Source of the DNA: Poa pratensis
Taxonomy: Eukaryota; Streptophyta; Magnoliopsida; Poales; Poaceae
NCBI GenBank assembly: GCA_947311845.1
Contig: CAMZMU010000027.1
Span: forward strand, 41,814,853 to 41,878,852
Direction of reading: 5' to 3'
Length of the DNA: 64,000 nucleotides
This document shows positions 50,679 to 63,150 of this stretch, piece after piece. Each line of letters opens with the position of its first letter. Within the stretch, counting starts at the first letter, position 1. The notes beneath the pieces are model-generated. The model did no database searches, was not told the origin of the DNA, and worked only from the letters and a program-made list of their open reading frames with translations. The position numbers and the translations under genes were made by a program.

Positions 50679-53557
50679 TGTAACAGCCCAAAGTTCGGAA
50701 ACCTAAAAACCAGGGTAAAATTTTCGCCTTTGTGTTGCATTGCATCATGGCATCCAATATTAACTTGCTAAACAACACACAAATGGTTTTGGCACCATCT
50801 AAAAACAAATGCCCAACTTGTTCAATTACAAATTCAAAACGTGCGACTGGTTTCAAAATTAAAAGAGAAAAGGACTAGTCCGTGTTGGAAACAAAAGAGC
50901 AGGGGGCTCTGTGTAAAAAAGGACACTAAAGAAAAGGAGAGAAAACCCCCCAACCAGCCCACTCACTTCCTCACTCTCCTCTCCTTTTTCTCTCCCCATA
51001 GAGCTCCAAAAGCTAGCTCCCATGGCCGAGCTCGCCGCCGTTGATTGAGGAGTCCCCGAGCGAAACGAAGACCGCCATTAGCTCCGCCTCGCCGTCCTCT
51101 ACCTCTCCACCGAAGGAATCGAGCCGGGAAGCCTTCAATCGAGCTCACCGTCAAGTTCTCCGCAAACCACCGCCGGAGCTTTCCCGGACGATTCCGGCCG
51201 TCTCCGGTCATCTCCGGTCCTCCCGAGCACTCCCTACGAGTTCAGGGTGAGCTAACCATCCTAATGCACCGCTACATTTCCTCCCTTTCCCCCTAGTTCA
51301 TCGAATCCCCGTAGCTCTATTTCGTTTTGGTCGCGTTGACAAATCCGGTGTCCAACCCGGAAATTTCCGGAACTGAACCCGGAATCACCCGGTACCAGAC
51401 CCGGAATTGTCCGGAATCTATACCGGGTTAAGCAAAACGGTACTGGACTCGACCATCTTTGCCCGGATCATACCCGGAAATGACCCGGAATTAAACCCGG
51501 TGCCAGACCCGGTATAAAACCCGGAATGACCCGGTACAAAACCCGGAATCATCCCAGAAAATTCCGGATTTCAAACCGGATGCTCTCTGAAACTTGTTTT
51601 AACACCAATTCTTTTTCCGTTGCTTTATAATTGTTGCAAGAATGTTAACCACCTAAACATTGCATCTCTCACATGATCATGTCATATCATCTACAAGTTA
51701 AATCCTAGGGTCTCAACTACGTTAATCAACAAGTAAAGATGATTCCTTACTTAACTCCACGGTGTATTCGAGGTGTGTCCCCACTAAGCACCCAAACTCC
51801 GTTTAAATTGAATAGTTGAATCATCCTCCTCTCGGGGATTTAAATTGACATGTCATCATGTGTTTGTGCATTGCATTTGCTAAAGTTTGTGTGGTGATTG
51901 ATTGTTCTTCCGTTGCTATGCCTCGATAGATCAAGCAGCCGGGGTTACTCCACAATACCCCGACGATCCGTACTACCCGCACGTTGAGCAAGGCAAGCGT
52001 AATCCCCCTCTGAGCATATCTTATCCTATTTTCCGCAAATATATTTCTCCACTATAATATTGCATGCGGTTCCAAATGTCACTTTTGTTGGATTAGAGTA
52101 TCCTATAGTTGCATTAAGTTCCCTATGCCATTTACCTGTTTTCCCTCCTATTATCCATAGGTTGGTATTGTTGGCCTGAGATACTTACTATGCTATGTTG
52201 ATGCTTAGCCATGCTTAGTTAATTGCATAGCTATACGATGGATGATTCATGTGGGAAACAGGTGATGATATGAGAATGATGGTGGAGAAATTGTGGTGAC
52301 GGATGGTAAAATGCTTAAAGGTGGGGATGAGAGGCCACATGGGATGTGGTGGGTTGTCTCGTTCTCGCCGCCTAAGTGCGAGTTCTCGCCTACGAGCCAA
52401 GTTGAGCGTGCAACCATGCGTGGGCATATGGAACCTCGTCGACCGACTAACTTGTGGCGGACTAGCCGAGGGTCCTCTAGTTTGGCTTTCCATTTGCGCG
52501 TGCGTTGAGTTGGTGGCCAAGACGGAGATGAGGACTACGGTGTTTGGAAAATGAGTGGCCGTGGGGCGGGGTGTTGTGATCCTGGCTGTCCTACCGCCAC
52601 TGATGATCCTTGGTTAGTCTTAAGCGAGGTAAAGGTCGTAGCCGCTCCCACCCAGCCGGCTTTCCCCGGAAGAGAGCTAAGAGCTAGGCAATGGGCCGGA
52701 CGGTACGCATGGATAAGAAGCTGGGAGGTCCCTCGGGAACCTGGCGTCTTTCACATTGTACACCCCTGCAGGGATAAATCTTTTCGAAAAGCCGTGTCCG
52801 CGGTTATGGACGACTTGGTGACGGATTCTGAGATCATAGAATAACTTTAACGGAATGATTAAAAACTGGGTACTAGAGGTACCACTTCACGATTGCAAGG
52901 TGAGCTTCCTCGAGGGTGATTCGGGGAGGTGCCTTTGATGAACAGGTACAATGTTGTGATGGTGGTAAATGGTGAGAAATGTGATTCAAGAGAAAAGAGT
53001 TACTCCTTACCTCTTTTTAAAATACTCTGAATAGTCGATGCCTTTGTGTTATGTTTTCTGAAATAAAATCAGCTTTATGCAAAACAGCCATAAAACCTTG
53101 AAAGCCAATCATCGAGCATATATTAGCTCTTAATCTTGCGAGTTCGTCGAACTCAACGTCTTTTGTTTCAGAGAGGACTTCACCGACCTCGAAGGTGGGT
53201 TCTTTGTGGACGTCGACGAGTAGTCTGGGGTTCCCAGGTGGCAGCTTGGGACATCCCGGAACAGCTGGCGCTGGATGTTTATTTGCAGGCCTCTTAGGCC
53301 ATAATTTGGTTCTTGTTGTTTAGAACAACACACTTCGCTTCCGCATGTTGTAATGTTGGGTCTGTGACCTCTGGTTGTCATTTGCTATCTTTCTCTATTA
53401 TAAGAGTTGAACTATATGATTTTGTGTCGTAGAGTCTGTGATGTGCCAGTTGTTCCACAAGTCTTGATCTCTCTATTATGCTTTGATAGTGTGCCTGCTG
53501 GTATCGGATAACCGGAGACACAGTATCACTGTATAGCAGTCGGGTCGGGGCGCCACA
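50679..53557 (+). repeat. 5' LTR of the chromovirus (2879 bp)
   Basis: Begins TGTAACAGCCCAAAG and ends GGGGCGCCACA. It contains a CT-rich patch at about 50940-51010 and a CCGG-rich cluster at 51340-51590. Open frames inside are short and are repeated in the 3' LTR, so none is called. Confidence 0.96.
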
Positions 53558-53560
53558 AGT

Positions 53561-53572
53561 TGGTATCAGAGC
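53561..53572 (+). promoter_or_regulatory. Primer binding site, initiator tRNA-Met type
   Basis: TGGTATCAGAGC follows the 5' LTR by three bases, the standard match to the 3' end of plant initiator methionine tRNA. Confidence 0.92.
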
Positions 53573-54104
53573 AGTACTGCCTGTAGGAAACCCTTCTACT
53601 GGTCGATGTTGAGTCTAGTGTTTGTGAAAATATTTTTAACCTAAAAATGAGTTGTGAAAACCATCTTAGGATTCTTTTTACTCCTTACCTGGTTACCCTC
53701 TAATCTCGGAGCAATCTTACCTCGATTTGAGTTTAAAAGTTTTGCTTCTCACCTGTTACTTCAAAATTAGGAGAAACGTGGGTGGGTTCGACCTTGAGTG
53801 TTATGTGTCACGTTGCTCCCGCTGCGTTGTCAATCCCAAATCAACTCAGGTGTTTCTACTTAATCAAATCAATTGATCCTTCTTTGGGTTTTAACCCACG
53901 GACTTGAACATAAGGTCCCGGATTGTGTCAACTAGAGTGTGTTAAGTTGTGATGTCTTAACTCTCACTAGTAGCACATGATGCTGATCTTTGACCCAAGT
54001 TCTATCTTGTTGTTTTCCTTCTCGCAAAGTATTATCGTCCCTAGTCTGTGTACTTGTGTAGACGCTAATGCTATTGTTCGACCATTCGGAGAAAGATACT
54101 AACC
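53573..54104 (+). other. Untranslated leader of the chromovirus
   Basis: The interval between primer site and gag has no coding frame. It should contain packaging and splicing signals, but none can be read by eye. Confidence 0.6.
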
Positions 54105-56603
54105 GTGTCATTGTCAAATCTCCAGAATGGCTCGAGGAGGCGTGGAGGCCGTGGTGGTCGCGGTAACCACAATGATGATGAGGATGATCTGCCGCCACCA
54201 CCCTCGATGGCTCAAGTCTTGATGGCCATTGAGGAGAACCGTGGGCGCAATGAGCGTTTGCTTGAGCAGTTGGTGCAGCAGAATGCACGGAGGAACGAGT
54301 GCAACACTCTCACCGAGTTTCTGCGTTCTCAGCCACCCACCTTTGCTGATGCTAAGGAACCACTGGAAGCTGATGATTGGCTTCGTGCTTTGGAGCGCAA
54401 GTTCTCCGCGCTTCATGTTCCATTGGCGGAGCAAGTCAACTTTGCCACCTATCTCTTGGTCGGTGCTGCTGGCTGTTGGTGGGAGAGCCATGTGGCTTTG
54501 TTTCCAGCCAACCATGTCTTCACCTGGGCTGAATTCCGCACTGCCTTCCGTGCTGAGTACATTCCCCAGCCTATCATGGACTTGAAGAGGAGGGAATTCC
54601 TGGATCTGCAACAGGGACGGATGGACCTCCGTACTTATGGTCGTGAGTTCAACCACCTCTCTCGTTACGCCCCAAGGGACGTGACAAATGATGCTGACAA
54701 GCAAGAGCTGTTCCGCAAGGGTCTGAATCCGCAGCTTCGCTATGAGTTGCTTCCCTTCAGGTTCCAGACCTATCAGGAGCTGTTCAACCAGGCTTTCACC
54801 CTTGAGCAAGGAAGGAAAGAACTGGAAGCTTCCAAGAGGCCCGCACACGGGGACTACCAGAGTTCCTCAGGTTCTGAGAGCAAGAAGCGCAGGGTGTTTG
54901 TCCCCTACAGCGCCGTACCTCGTGCTCCCTTCATGCCGAGGGCAGCAGGATATAGGCCACCTCCTCCGCGTCCCACTACTTCGACACTTGGGATAGGCGG
55001 AAGTGGGTACCGTCTATGCTACCTGCTCCACCTGGACTCACTTGCTACACCTGTGGCCAGGCTGGCACTACTCCAGGGAGTGCCCCCAGAAGGCACCTCT
55101 CGCGATAACTCCTGCACGAGCCCCTGCCACTCCAACTGGCAAGGCTGGACCTATGTGCGTGGTCGCCTGAACCACGTCTCCTTGAAGAAGCTGAAGAGAC
55201 CCGGCGTTCTTATGGGTGAGCTTCGAATCAACAACCATCTTGCTACCGTTTTGTTTGATTCTGGAGCATCGCATTCATTCATCTCGATTGCGTTTGCAAA
55301 AGATCACCAAATACCGTTCGAGAAGATGAGCCGTCCCTTGATGATCTCCACTCCTGGCTCCAACTGGCAGACCGACGGAGTTACTCCTGAGGTCCAGATT
55401 ATCATAGCATCCCTGTCCTTCCCTTTCCCGTTGATAGCCTTGAGGTCGAAGGGCCTTGATGCCATACTGGGCATGGACTGGTTAGCAAGATACCATGCTA
55501 ATCTCGACTGTGCTGCTAAGTCCATCACCGTGACCCACCCTTCCGGTTACGATGTGCAGTTTTGGGCTACATATTCAGGACCTCCATCATCAGACAATCC
55601 CCTCTCCCCGGAGATCGCCCTATGTTTCATGGAAGGCTTGTCCCCTCCTGAAATCCAGGACATACACGTGGTGTGTGACTTCCCGGATGTGTTCCCGGAA
55701 GAGTTACCTGGCATGCCTCCTGATCGAAGTGTGGAGTTTGTCATAGACTTGCTTCCCGGTACTGCTCCAATTTCCAAGAAGCCCTACCGTATGCCGGTGG
55801 AAGAGTTGGCTCTGTTGAAAGAGCAAATTGATCAGCTGTTAGCTAAGGAGTTCATCCAGCCTAGCAGTTCACCATGGGGTTGTCCGGTACTCTTTGTCAA
55901 GAAGAGGGATTCTACCGTGCCTCGTCTTGTCTCTGACTATAGACCGTTGAATGCGGTGACAATCAAGAACAAGTATCCTATCCCTCGTATCAATGATCTG
56001 TTGGATCAGTTAGCTGGTGCAAGAGTATTCTCCAAGATGGATCTGAGGTCAGGGTACCATCAAATAAAGATCAGAAAGGAGGATATCCCAAAGACGGCAT
56101 TTGTTACTCGCTATGGCTCATATGAGTATACCGTCATGTCCTTTGGTCTCACAAATGCTCCAGCTACTTTCATGAGGCTCATGAATTCCATTTTCATGGA
56201 TTATCTTGATAAGTTTGTCGTCATTTACATCGATGACATCCTCATCTATTCTAAAACCGACGAAGAGCATGATGAACACCTTCGGTTGGTTCTGACACGG
56301 CTCCGTGAACACCGTCTCTATGCCAAGTTCTCCAAGTGTGAGTTTTGGTTGGATAAACTTGTCTTCCTTGGACATGTAATATCTGCCAATGGTGTGGAAG
56401 TCATCCCCGACAAAATTCAAGCTATTCTAGACTGGAAAACTCCAATGTCAGTCAAGGACATTCGTAGCTTTCTCGGATTGGCGGGTTACTACCGCCGATT
56501 CATCGAAGCTTTCTCCAAAATAGCCAAGGCATTACTGACCTTCTCAAGAAGGATAGAAAGTTCGAATGGACTGCTGAAGCTGAAGAGAGCTTCCAAGCCC
56601 TGA
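54105..56603 (+). pseudogene. Chromovirus gag, protease and reverse transcriptase with frame breaks
   Basis: An open run of 832 codons, but not an intact gene. The likely gag ATG (54127, ATGGCTCGAGGA) is in a different frame from the arginine/glycine-rich start that follows, so a one-base change lies near 54140. Gag core: [52 protein letters not shown]. The zinc knuckle (CYTCGQAG near 55035) is read out of frame between about 54990 and 55130, suggesting two compensating shifts. Protease: [12 protein letters not shown] (about 55255). Reverse transcriptase: [44 protein letters not shown] (about 56230). The frame changes again at about 56535, before RNase H. Confidence 0.9.
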
Positions 56604-58558
56604 AAGCCAAGCTCACATCCGCTCCTGTGCTTGTCCTGCCGGACACGAGCAAGGATTTCGTCGTCTTCTGTGACGCCTCTCTACAAGGCTTGGGCTGTGT
56701 GCTAATGCAAGAAGGCCATGTGGTGGCCTATGCTTCTCGTCAGTTGAAGCCACATGAGCTCAACTACCCAACTCATGATCTAGAGCTTGCCGCTGTAGTC
56801 TATGCTTTGAAGCAATGGAGACCATATTTGTTTGGTAACCGTTGCGAGATCTTCTCAGATCACAAGAGTCTGAAGTACCTCTTCACCCAGCCGGATTTAA
56901 ATCTCAGGCAAAGGCGTTGGTTGGAGTTAATCACGGACTACAATGTGAGCCTGAACTATCAACCCGGCAAAGCAAACGTCGTGGCTGACGCGCTAAGTCG
57001 GAAGTCCTATTGCAACAATCTGATGATTGAGAAGGCTCAACCCGCTCTTCATAAGGAGTTTGCCCGTTTGAACCTGGAAATTGTTCCTTCCGGCTACCTT
57101 GCGAATCTGGAGATCAAATCTACTCTTGTGGACCAGATTAAGGATGCTCAGAAGTTGGATGAGGGTATCCTGAATATTAAGAGGAACATTGCTAGTGGCA
57201 AGGCGAAATGTTTCTTGGAAGATGAATCCGGGGTTGTTTATTTTGGTGACCGTCTAGTGGTGCCAAAGAACCGGAATTTGAGGGAGCTTATCCTCCAAGA
57301 AGCTCATGAATCCCCTCTCTCTATTCATCCCGGTAGTACTAAGTTGTACCAAGACCTTCGACCACTATTCTGGTGGACCCGGATGAAACGAGAAATTGCA
57401 AGGTATGTTGCTGAATGCGACACCTGTCGACGGGTAAAAGCTGAACACCAAAGACCAGCCGGCACTCTCCACCCTATTGCTATCCCCGAGTGGAAATGGG
57501 ATGAAATTGGTATGGATTTCATTACTGGACTGCCAAAGTCTCCCAAGGGAAATGATGCCATCTGGGTAATCATTGATCGGTTATCAAAAGTGGCTCACTT
57601 CCTCCCTGTCCGAGTTGATGTCACAGCCGCTAGGTTGGCGGATCTCTATACCTCCAGGATTGTCGTGCTTCACGGCATTCCTAAGAAGATAATTTCTGAT
57701 CGTGGAAGTCTGTTCACCTCCAGGTTCTGGACTAGTTTCCAACAAGCCATGGGAACCCGTCTCAACTTTAGCACCGCGTTCCATCCCCAAACTGATGGTC
57801 AGACTGAAAGGGTGAACCAAGTGTTGGAAGACATGCTTAGGGCATGTGTCATCTCTTTTGGCAAAGGTTGGGAAAAGTATCTCCCTTTCGCGGAGTTCTC
57901 TTACAACAACAGCTATCAAGCTAGTCTGGGCATGGCTCCATTTGAGGTTCTCTATGGAAGAAAATGCCGCACTCCTCTAAATTGGTCCGAGACCGGAGAG
58001 AGAGCACTCTTTGGTCCGGATGTGATCAATGAAGCTGAGGAGAAGGTTCGAATCATAAGAGAGAATCTGAAGATTGCTCAGTCTAGGCAGAAGAGCTACT
58101 ATGATAAGCATCATCAGGAAATTCACTATGAAATTGGTGATAAAGCTTATCTCCGCGTCTCTCCCCTTCGTGGCGTTCGCCGCTTCGGAATCAAAGGAAA
58201 ATTGGCACCTCGCTATGTTGGTCCTTTCACCGTTCTGGGCAAGCGGGGGGAACTTTCTTATCAACTGGAGTTACCGGTCAAATTCCCAAATGTACATGAT
58301 GTGTTTCATGTCTCCCAACTCCGCCGGTGCTTTAAGGATCCTATCCATGGAGTTAATCATGAGGAGCTAGATCTACAAGAAGACCTCACTTATCGTGAGC
58401 ATCCTATCCGTGTCTTGGATGAAGCTGAAAGAAAGACCCGGAACAAGACTACCAAGTTTCTCAAGATTCAATGGTCTCACCATTCCGAGGAAGAAGCGAC
58501 TTGGGAACGAGAATCTAGTCTTCGTGAGGAGTATCCCGACTTCTTTCCGCAACCTTAG
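56604..58558 (+). pseudogene. Chromovirus RNase H, integrase and chromodomain
   Basis: Continues the polyprotein in another frame; the open part from 56627 has 643 codons to the TAG at 58556-58558. RNase [47 protein letters not shown]. Integrase: zinc-binding [20 protein letters not shown] with [11 protein letters not shown], and the D,D,E core ([44 protein letters not shown]). A GPF/Y-like segment ([19 protein letters not shown]) precedes a C-terminal chromodomain ([36 protein letters not shown]). The chromodomain is expected to guide integration toward marked heterochromatin. This half looks undamaged but cannot be translated in frame with the first half in this copy. Confidence 0.93.
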
Positions 58559-58580
58559 AATCTCGGGACGAGATTCCTGT

Positions 58581-58594
58581 AAGGAGGGTAGAGT
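58581..58594 (+). promoter_or_regulatory. Polypurine tract of the chromovirus
   Basis: AAGGAGGGTAGAGT lies directly before the TG of the 3' LTR. Confidence 0.85.
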
Positions 58595-61477
58595 TGTAAC
58601 AGCCCAAAGTTCGGAAACCTAAAAACCAGGGTAAAATTTTCGCCTTTGTGTTGCATTGCATCATGGCATCCAATATTAACTTGCTAAACAACACACAAAT
58701 GGTTTTGGCACCATCTAAAAACAAATGCCCAACTTGTTCAATTACAAATTCAAAACGTGCGACTGGTTTCAAAATTAAAAGAGAAAAGGACTAGTCCGTG
58801 TTGGAAACAAAAGAGCAGGGGGCTCTGTGTAAAAAAGGACACTAAAGAAAAGGAGAGAAAACCCCCAACCAGCCCACTCCCTCCATCACTCTCCTCTCCT
58901 TTTTCTCTCCCCATAGAGCTCCAAAAGCTAGCTCCCATGGCCGAGCTCGCCGCCGTTGATTGAGGAGTCCCCGAGCGAAACGAAGACCGCCATTAGCTCC
59001 GCCTCGCCGTCCTCTACCTCTCCACCGAAGGAATCGAGCCGGGAAGCCTTCAATCGAGCTCACCGTCAAGTTCTCCGCAAACCACCGCCGGAGCTTTCCC
59101 GGACGATTCCGGCCGTCTCCGGTCATCTCCGGTCCTCCCGAGCACTCCCTACGAGTTCAGGGTGAGCTAACCATCCTAATGCACCGCTACATTTCCTCCC
59201 TTTCCCCCTAGTTCATCGAATCCCCGTAGCTCTATTTCGTTTTGGTCGCGTTGACAAATCCGGTGTCCAACCCGGAAATTTCCGGAACTGAACCCGGAAT
59301 CACCCGGTACCAGACCCGGAATTGTCCGGAATCTATACCGGGTTAAGCAAAACGGTACTGGACTCGACCATCTTTGCCCGGATCATACCCGGAAATGACC
59401 CGGAATTAAACCCGGTGCCAGACCCGGTATAAAACCCGGAATGACCCGGTACAAAACCCGGAATCATCCCAGAAAATTCCGGATTTCAAACCGGATGCTC
59501 TCTGAAACTTGTTTTAACACCAATTCTTTTTCCGTTGCTTTATAATTGTTGCAAGAATGTTAACCACCTAAACATTGCATCTCTCACATGATCATGTCAT
59601 ATCATCTACAAGTTAAATCCTAGGGTCTCAACTACGTTAATCAACAAGTAAAGATGATTCCTTACTTAACTCCACGGTGTATTCGAGGTGTGTCCCCACT
59701 AAGCACCCAAACTCCGTTTAAATTGAATAGTTGAATCATCCTCCTCTCGGGGATTTAAATTGACATGTCATCATGTGTTTGTGCATTGCATTTGCTAAAG
59801 TTTGTGTGGTGATTGATTGTTCTTCCGTTGCTATGCCTCGATAGATCAAGCAGCCGGGGTTACTCCACAATACCCCGACGATCCGTACTACCCGCACGTT
59901 GAGCAAGGCAAGCGTAATCCCCCCTCTGAGCATATCTTATCCTATTTTCCGCAAATATATTTTCTCCACTATAATATTGCATGCGGTTCCAAATGTCACT
60001 TTTGTTGGATTAGAGTATCCTATAGTTGCATTAAGTTCCCTATGCCATTTACCTGTTTTCCCTCCTATTATCCATAGGTTGGTATTGTTGGCCTGAGATA
60101 CTTACTATGCTATGTTGATGCTTAGCCATGCTTAGTTAATTGCATAGCTATACGATGGATGATTCATGTGGGAAACAGGTGATGATATGAGAATGATGGT
60201 GGAGAAATTGTGGTGACGGATGGTAAAATGCTTAAAGGTGGGGATGAGAGGCCACATGGGATGTGGTGGGTTGTCTCGTTCTCGCCGCCTAAGTGCGAGT
60301 TCTCGCCTACGAGCCAAGTTGAGCGTGCAACCATGCGTGGGCATATGGAACCTCGTCGACCGACTAACTTGTGGCGGACTAGCCGAGGGTCCTCTAGTTT
60401 GGCTTTCCATTTGCGCGTGCGTTGAGTTGGTGGCCAAGACGGAGATGAGGACTACGGTGTTAGGAAAATGAGTGGCCGTGGGGCGGGGTGTTGTGATCCT
60501 GGCTGTCCTACCGCCACTGATGATCCTTGGTTAGTCTTAAGCGAGGTAAAGGTCGTAGCCGCTCCACCCAGCCGGCTTTCCCCGGAAGAGAGCTAAGAGC
60601 TAGGCAATGGGCCGGACGGTACGCATGGATAAGAAGCTGGGAGGTCCCTCGGGAACCTGGCGTCTTTCACATTGTACACCCCTGCAGGGATAAATCTTTT
60701 CGAAAAGCCGTGTCCGCGGTTATGGACGACTTGGTGACGGATTCTGAGATCATAGAATAACTTTAACGGAATGATTAAAAACTGGGTACTAGAGGTACCA
60801 CTTCACGATTGCAAGGTGAGCTTCCTCGAGGGTGATTCGGGGAGGTGCCTTTGATGAACAGGTACAATGTTGTTGATGGTGGTAAATGGTGAGAAATGTG
60901 ATTCAAGAGAAAAGAGTTACTCCTTACCTCTTTTTAAAAACTCTGAATAGTCGATGCCTTTGTGTTATGTTTTCTGAAATAAAATCAGCTTTATGCAAAA
61001 CAGCCATAAAACCTTGAAAGCCAATCATCGAGCATATATTAGCTCTTAATCTTGCGAGTTCGTCGAACTCAACGTCTTTGCTTTTTTCAGGAGAGGACTT
61101 CACCGACCTCGAAGGTGGGTTCTTTGTGGACGTCGACGAGTAGTCTGGGGTTCCCAGGTGGCAGCTTGGGACATCCCGGAACAGCTGGCGCTGGATGTTT
61201 ATTTGCAGGCCTCTTAGGCCATAATTTGGTTCTTGTTGTCTAGAACAACACACTTCGCTTCCGCATGTTGTAATGTTGGGTCTGTGACCTCTGGTTGTCA
61301 TTTGCTATCTTTCTCTATTATAAGAGTTGAACTATATGATTTTGTGTCGTAGAGTCTGTGATGTGCCAGTTGTTCCACCAGTCTTGATCTCTCTATTATG
61401 CTTTGATAGTGTGCCTGCTGGTATCGGTTAACCGGAGACACAGTATCACTGTATAGCAGTCAGGTCGGGGCGCCACA
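58595..61477 (+). repeat. 3' LTR of the chromovirus (2883 bp)
   Basis: Nearly identical to the 5' LTR. Differences seen include a cluster near 58880, single-base indels in homopolymers, and a reworked stretch near 61078-61095. Confidence 0.96.
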
Positions 61478-63150
61478 GAGGCACGACTCAGAAAGACACG
61501 CTCGATAACCATCTTGTTGCGTATAGTCCAAAGTGTCCAGATCATCGCGACAAACACTAACCATAAGAGGTGCCTCCTCTTACCAGTACGGTTCGCCTGC
61601 ACTTCTAGGAACCCAGCAAGGTCTTGGGCCTGCCACTCAGGCCCAAGCGCCTCGACCAGAAAGCTCCACAGGAAGCGAGCTGCGAGGCAAGAGAAAAAAA
61701 ATATGGGTCCCCGACTCGGGGACCGCGCATAAGCGACAAGTACCGTCCCCTGGGTCAAAGCGCTTGACCACCTCCACACCCGAAGGGAGTCGGTCTCGTA
61801 GCAACTGCCACATAAAGATCTTAATCTTCAGTGGCAAAGGGGCCTTCCACAAGTGGGAGGTCCACGAGAGCACATGTCCTCTAAATAGGGCCCAGCGAGC
61901 AGAACCAACTGTAAAGCATTTCGAGGGCGAGAGGGTCCAAGAAACACTATCCGGGGCGTCCGACAGGGAGTATGGAAGGGAGGCCAACATGTCCTTCCCA
62001 CCTGTTGGCCTCGACCAGACCAAAAGTGCGGCAGAACCTAATATTCCAGTGCCCATTATGGGCCGCATCCGCCACCGAGAGCATTGGGTCATAGCAGATA
62101 GCGAAGAGCTCTGAAAACTCATGCCTAAGTGGTTTTCACCAAGACATGAGTCTAGCCAAAATAGGGTACTCCCTCCGTCGCCTACAGAGAAGGTAGCGCC
62201 AAGCCGGATCTCATGTTTGATGGCTTTGAGAGATCTCCAAAACTGAGACCCCTCCTTCCTCTCACAGGCCATGAGAGACAACCACGTAGGTACTTGGCCT
62301 TTACTAGTTGACGCCAAAGTCCCCATCACCCCTTAGGATCCTGCAGACCCAGTTCAACATTAGAGCCTCATTCATGCGACGTGAAGCCAAAATACATATG
62401 CCCCAACCTCCTTGGGGGCGCAAAGGTCTGCCCATTTCACCATATGATACTTTTAACGTCCGTTAGCCGCCTGCCAGAAAAAGCGGGACAACTCTCTATC
62501 AAAGCTGCCATGTACTCCTTCCGACAATACATATACCTCCATCATAAATATGGGGAGACTAGATAGGCAAGAGTCAATGAGAGTGGTCTTGCTCCCCTTG
62601 GAGGTAAACCTCCCCTGCCATGGCGCGGCCTTCGACTTGACCCGCTCAACTAGCGGGTCCAGATCCTTTATAAGGATCCGAGTATCCCAGACAGACATCA
62701 CTAGGTAAGTCACTAGGAATGTGGCCAAGTTACAGTTTAGAGGTTGTCCGCGATCCGTTGTTGGTCCTCAGCCGAATAACCCAAGATCAGGACCTCACTT
62801 TTATCAAAGTTAATCTTGAGACTTGACATGGTCTCAAAGCAGAGGAGAAGGAACTTGAAATTGATGATGTCAAGTTCAAATCCCTCCATCATAATCATGG
62901 TGTCATCAGCATACTGGAGATGCATCACACCACCACTAGAACAAGGTGTCAAACTACACCAGAGATGTGGCCAGAGGTATTAGCTCTCTCTAAGACCTCT
63001 GCAAGGATGTCAACCGCAGAGTTGAAGAGCAAGGGGAGATAGAATCCCCTGTCTAACCACACAAGTTGGCCTAAAATAGGGACCCACTTCCCCAATTATA
63101 TGGCGATGTTGTCACTCATAACTATCTGCATGATCCAACATATTATCTAA

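Larger units (their letters stand above)
50679..61477 (+). mobile_element. Chromodomain Ty3/gypsy retrotransposon, 10.8 kb
   Basis: LTRs at 50679-53557 (2879 bp) and 58595-61477 (2883 bp), both TG...CA, with GAGGC duplications at 50674-50678 and 61478-61482. The order gag, protease, reverse transcriptase, RNase H, integrase, chromodomain, together with the long LTRs, fits the Tekay/Del branch of the chromoviruses. By hand the LTRs differ at about ten bases and several short indels in 2.88 kb, so insertion was perhaps 0.1-0.2 million years ago. It landed inside a LINE open frame. Confidence 0.96.
50384..63150 (-). pseudogene. 5'-truncated LINE, split by the chromovirus
   Basis: Minus-strand remnant in two parts, about 63150-61483 and 50678-50384. 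Reading downward: a decayed reverse transcriptase with the palm motif LQYADDTMIM (about 62900), a segment with AAPWQGRFTSKGSKTTLIDS and LPIFMMEVY (about 62550-62640), then a zinc-binding-type C-terminal region (LWKAPLPLKIKIFMWQLLRD and LFCLAARFLWSFLVEALG-like text, 61650-61900). The frame is shifted several times. Where the retrotransposon sits (target GAGGC), the LINE frame runs in phase from VFLSRAS to a tail with FLQQWHPLCRQRDKERLDG and stops at 50537-50535. The 3' untranslated end has ATAAAGCGGGATGAAAACC, typical of grass LINEs. It encodes no active product. Confidence 0.75.

Noticed and set aside
52215..52844. Open frames within the 5' LTR of the chromovirus
   Set aside because: Short, repeated in the 3' LTR with indel differences, and without domains; LTRs do not normally encode proteins in this clade.
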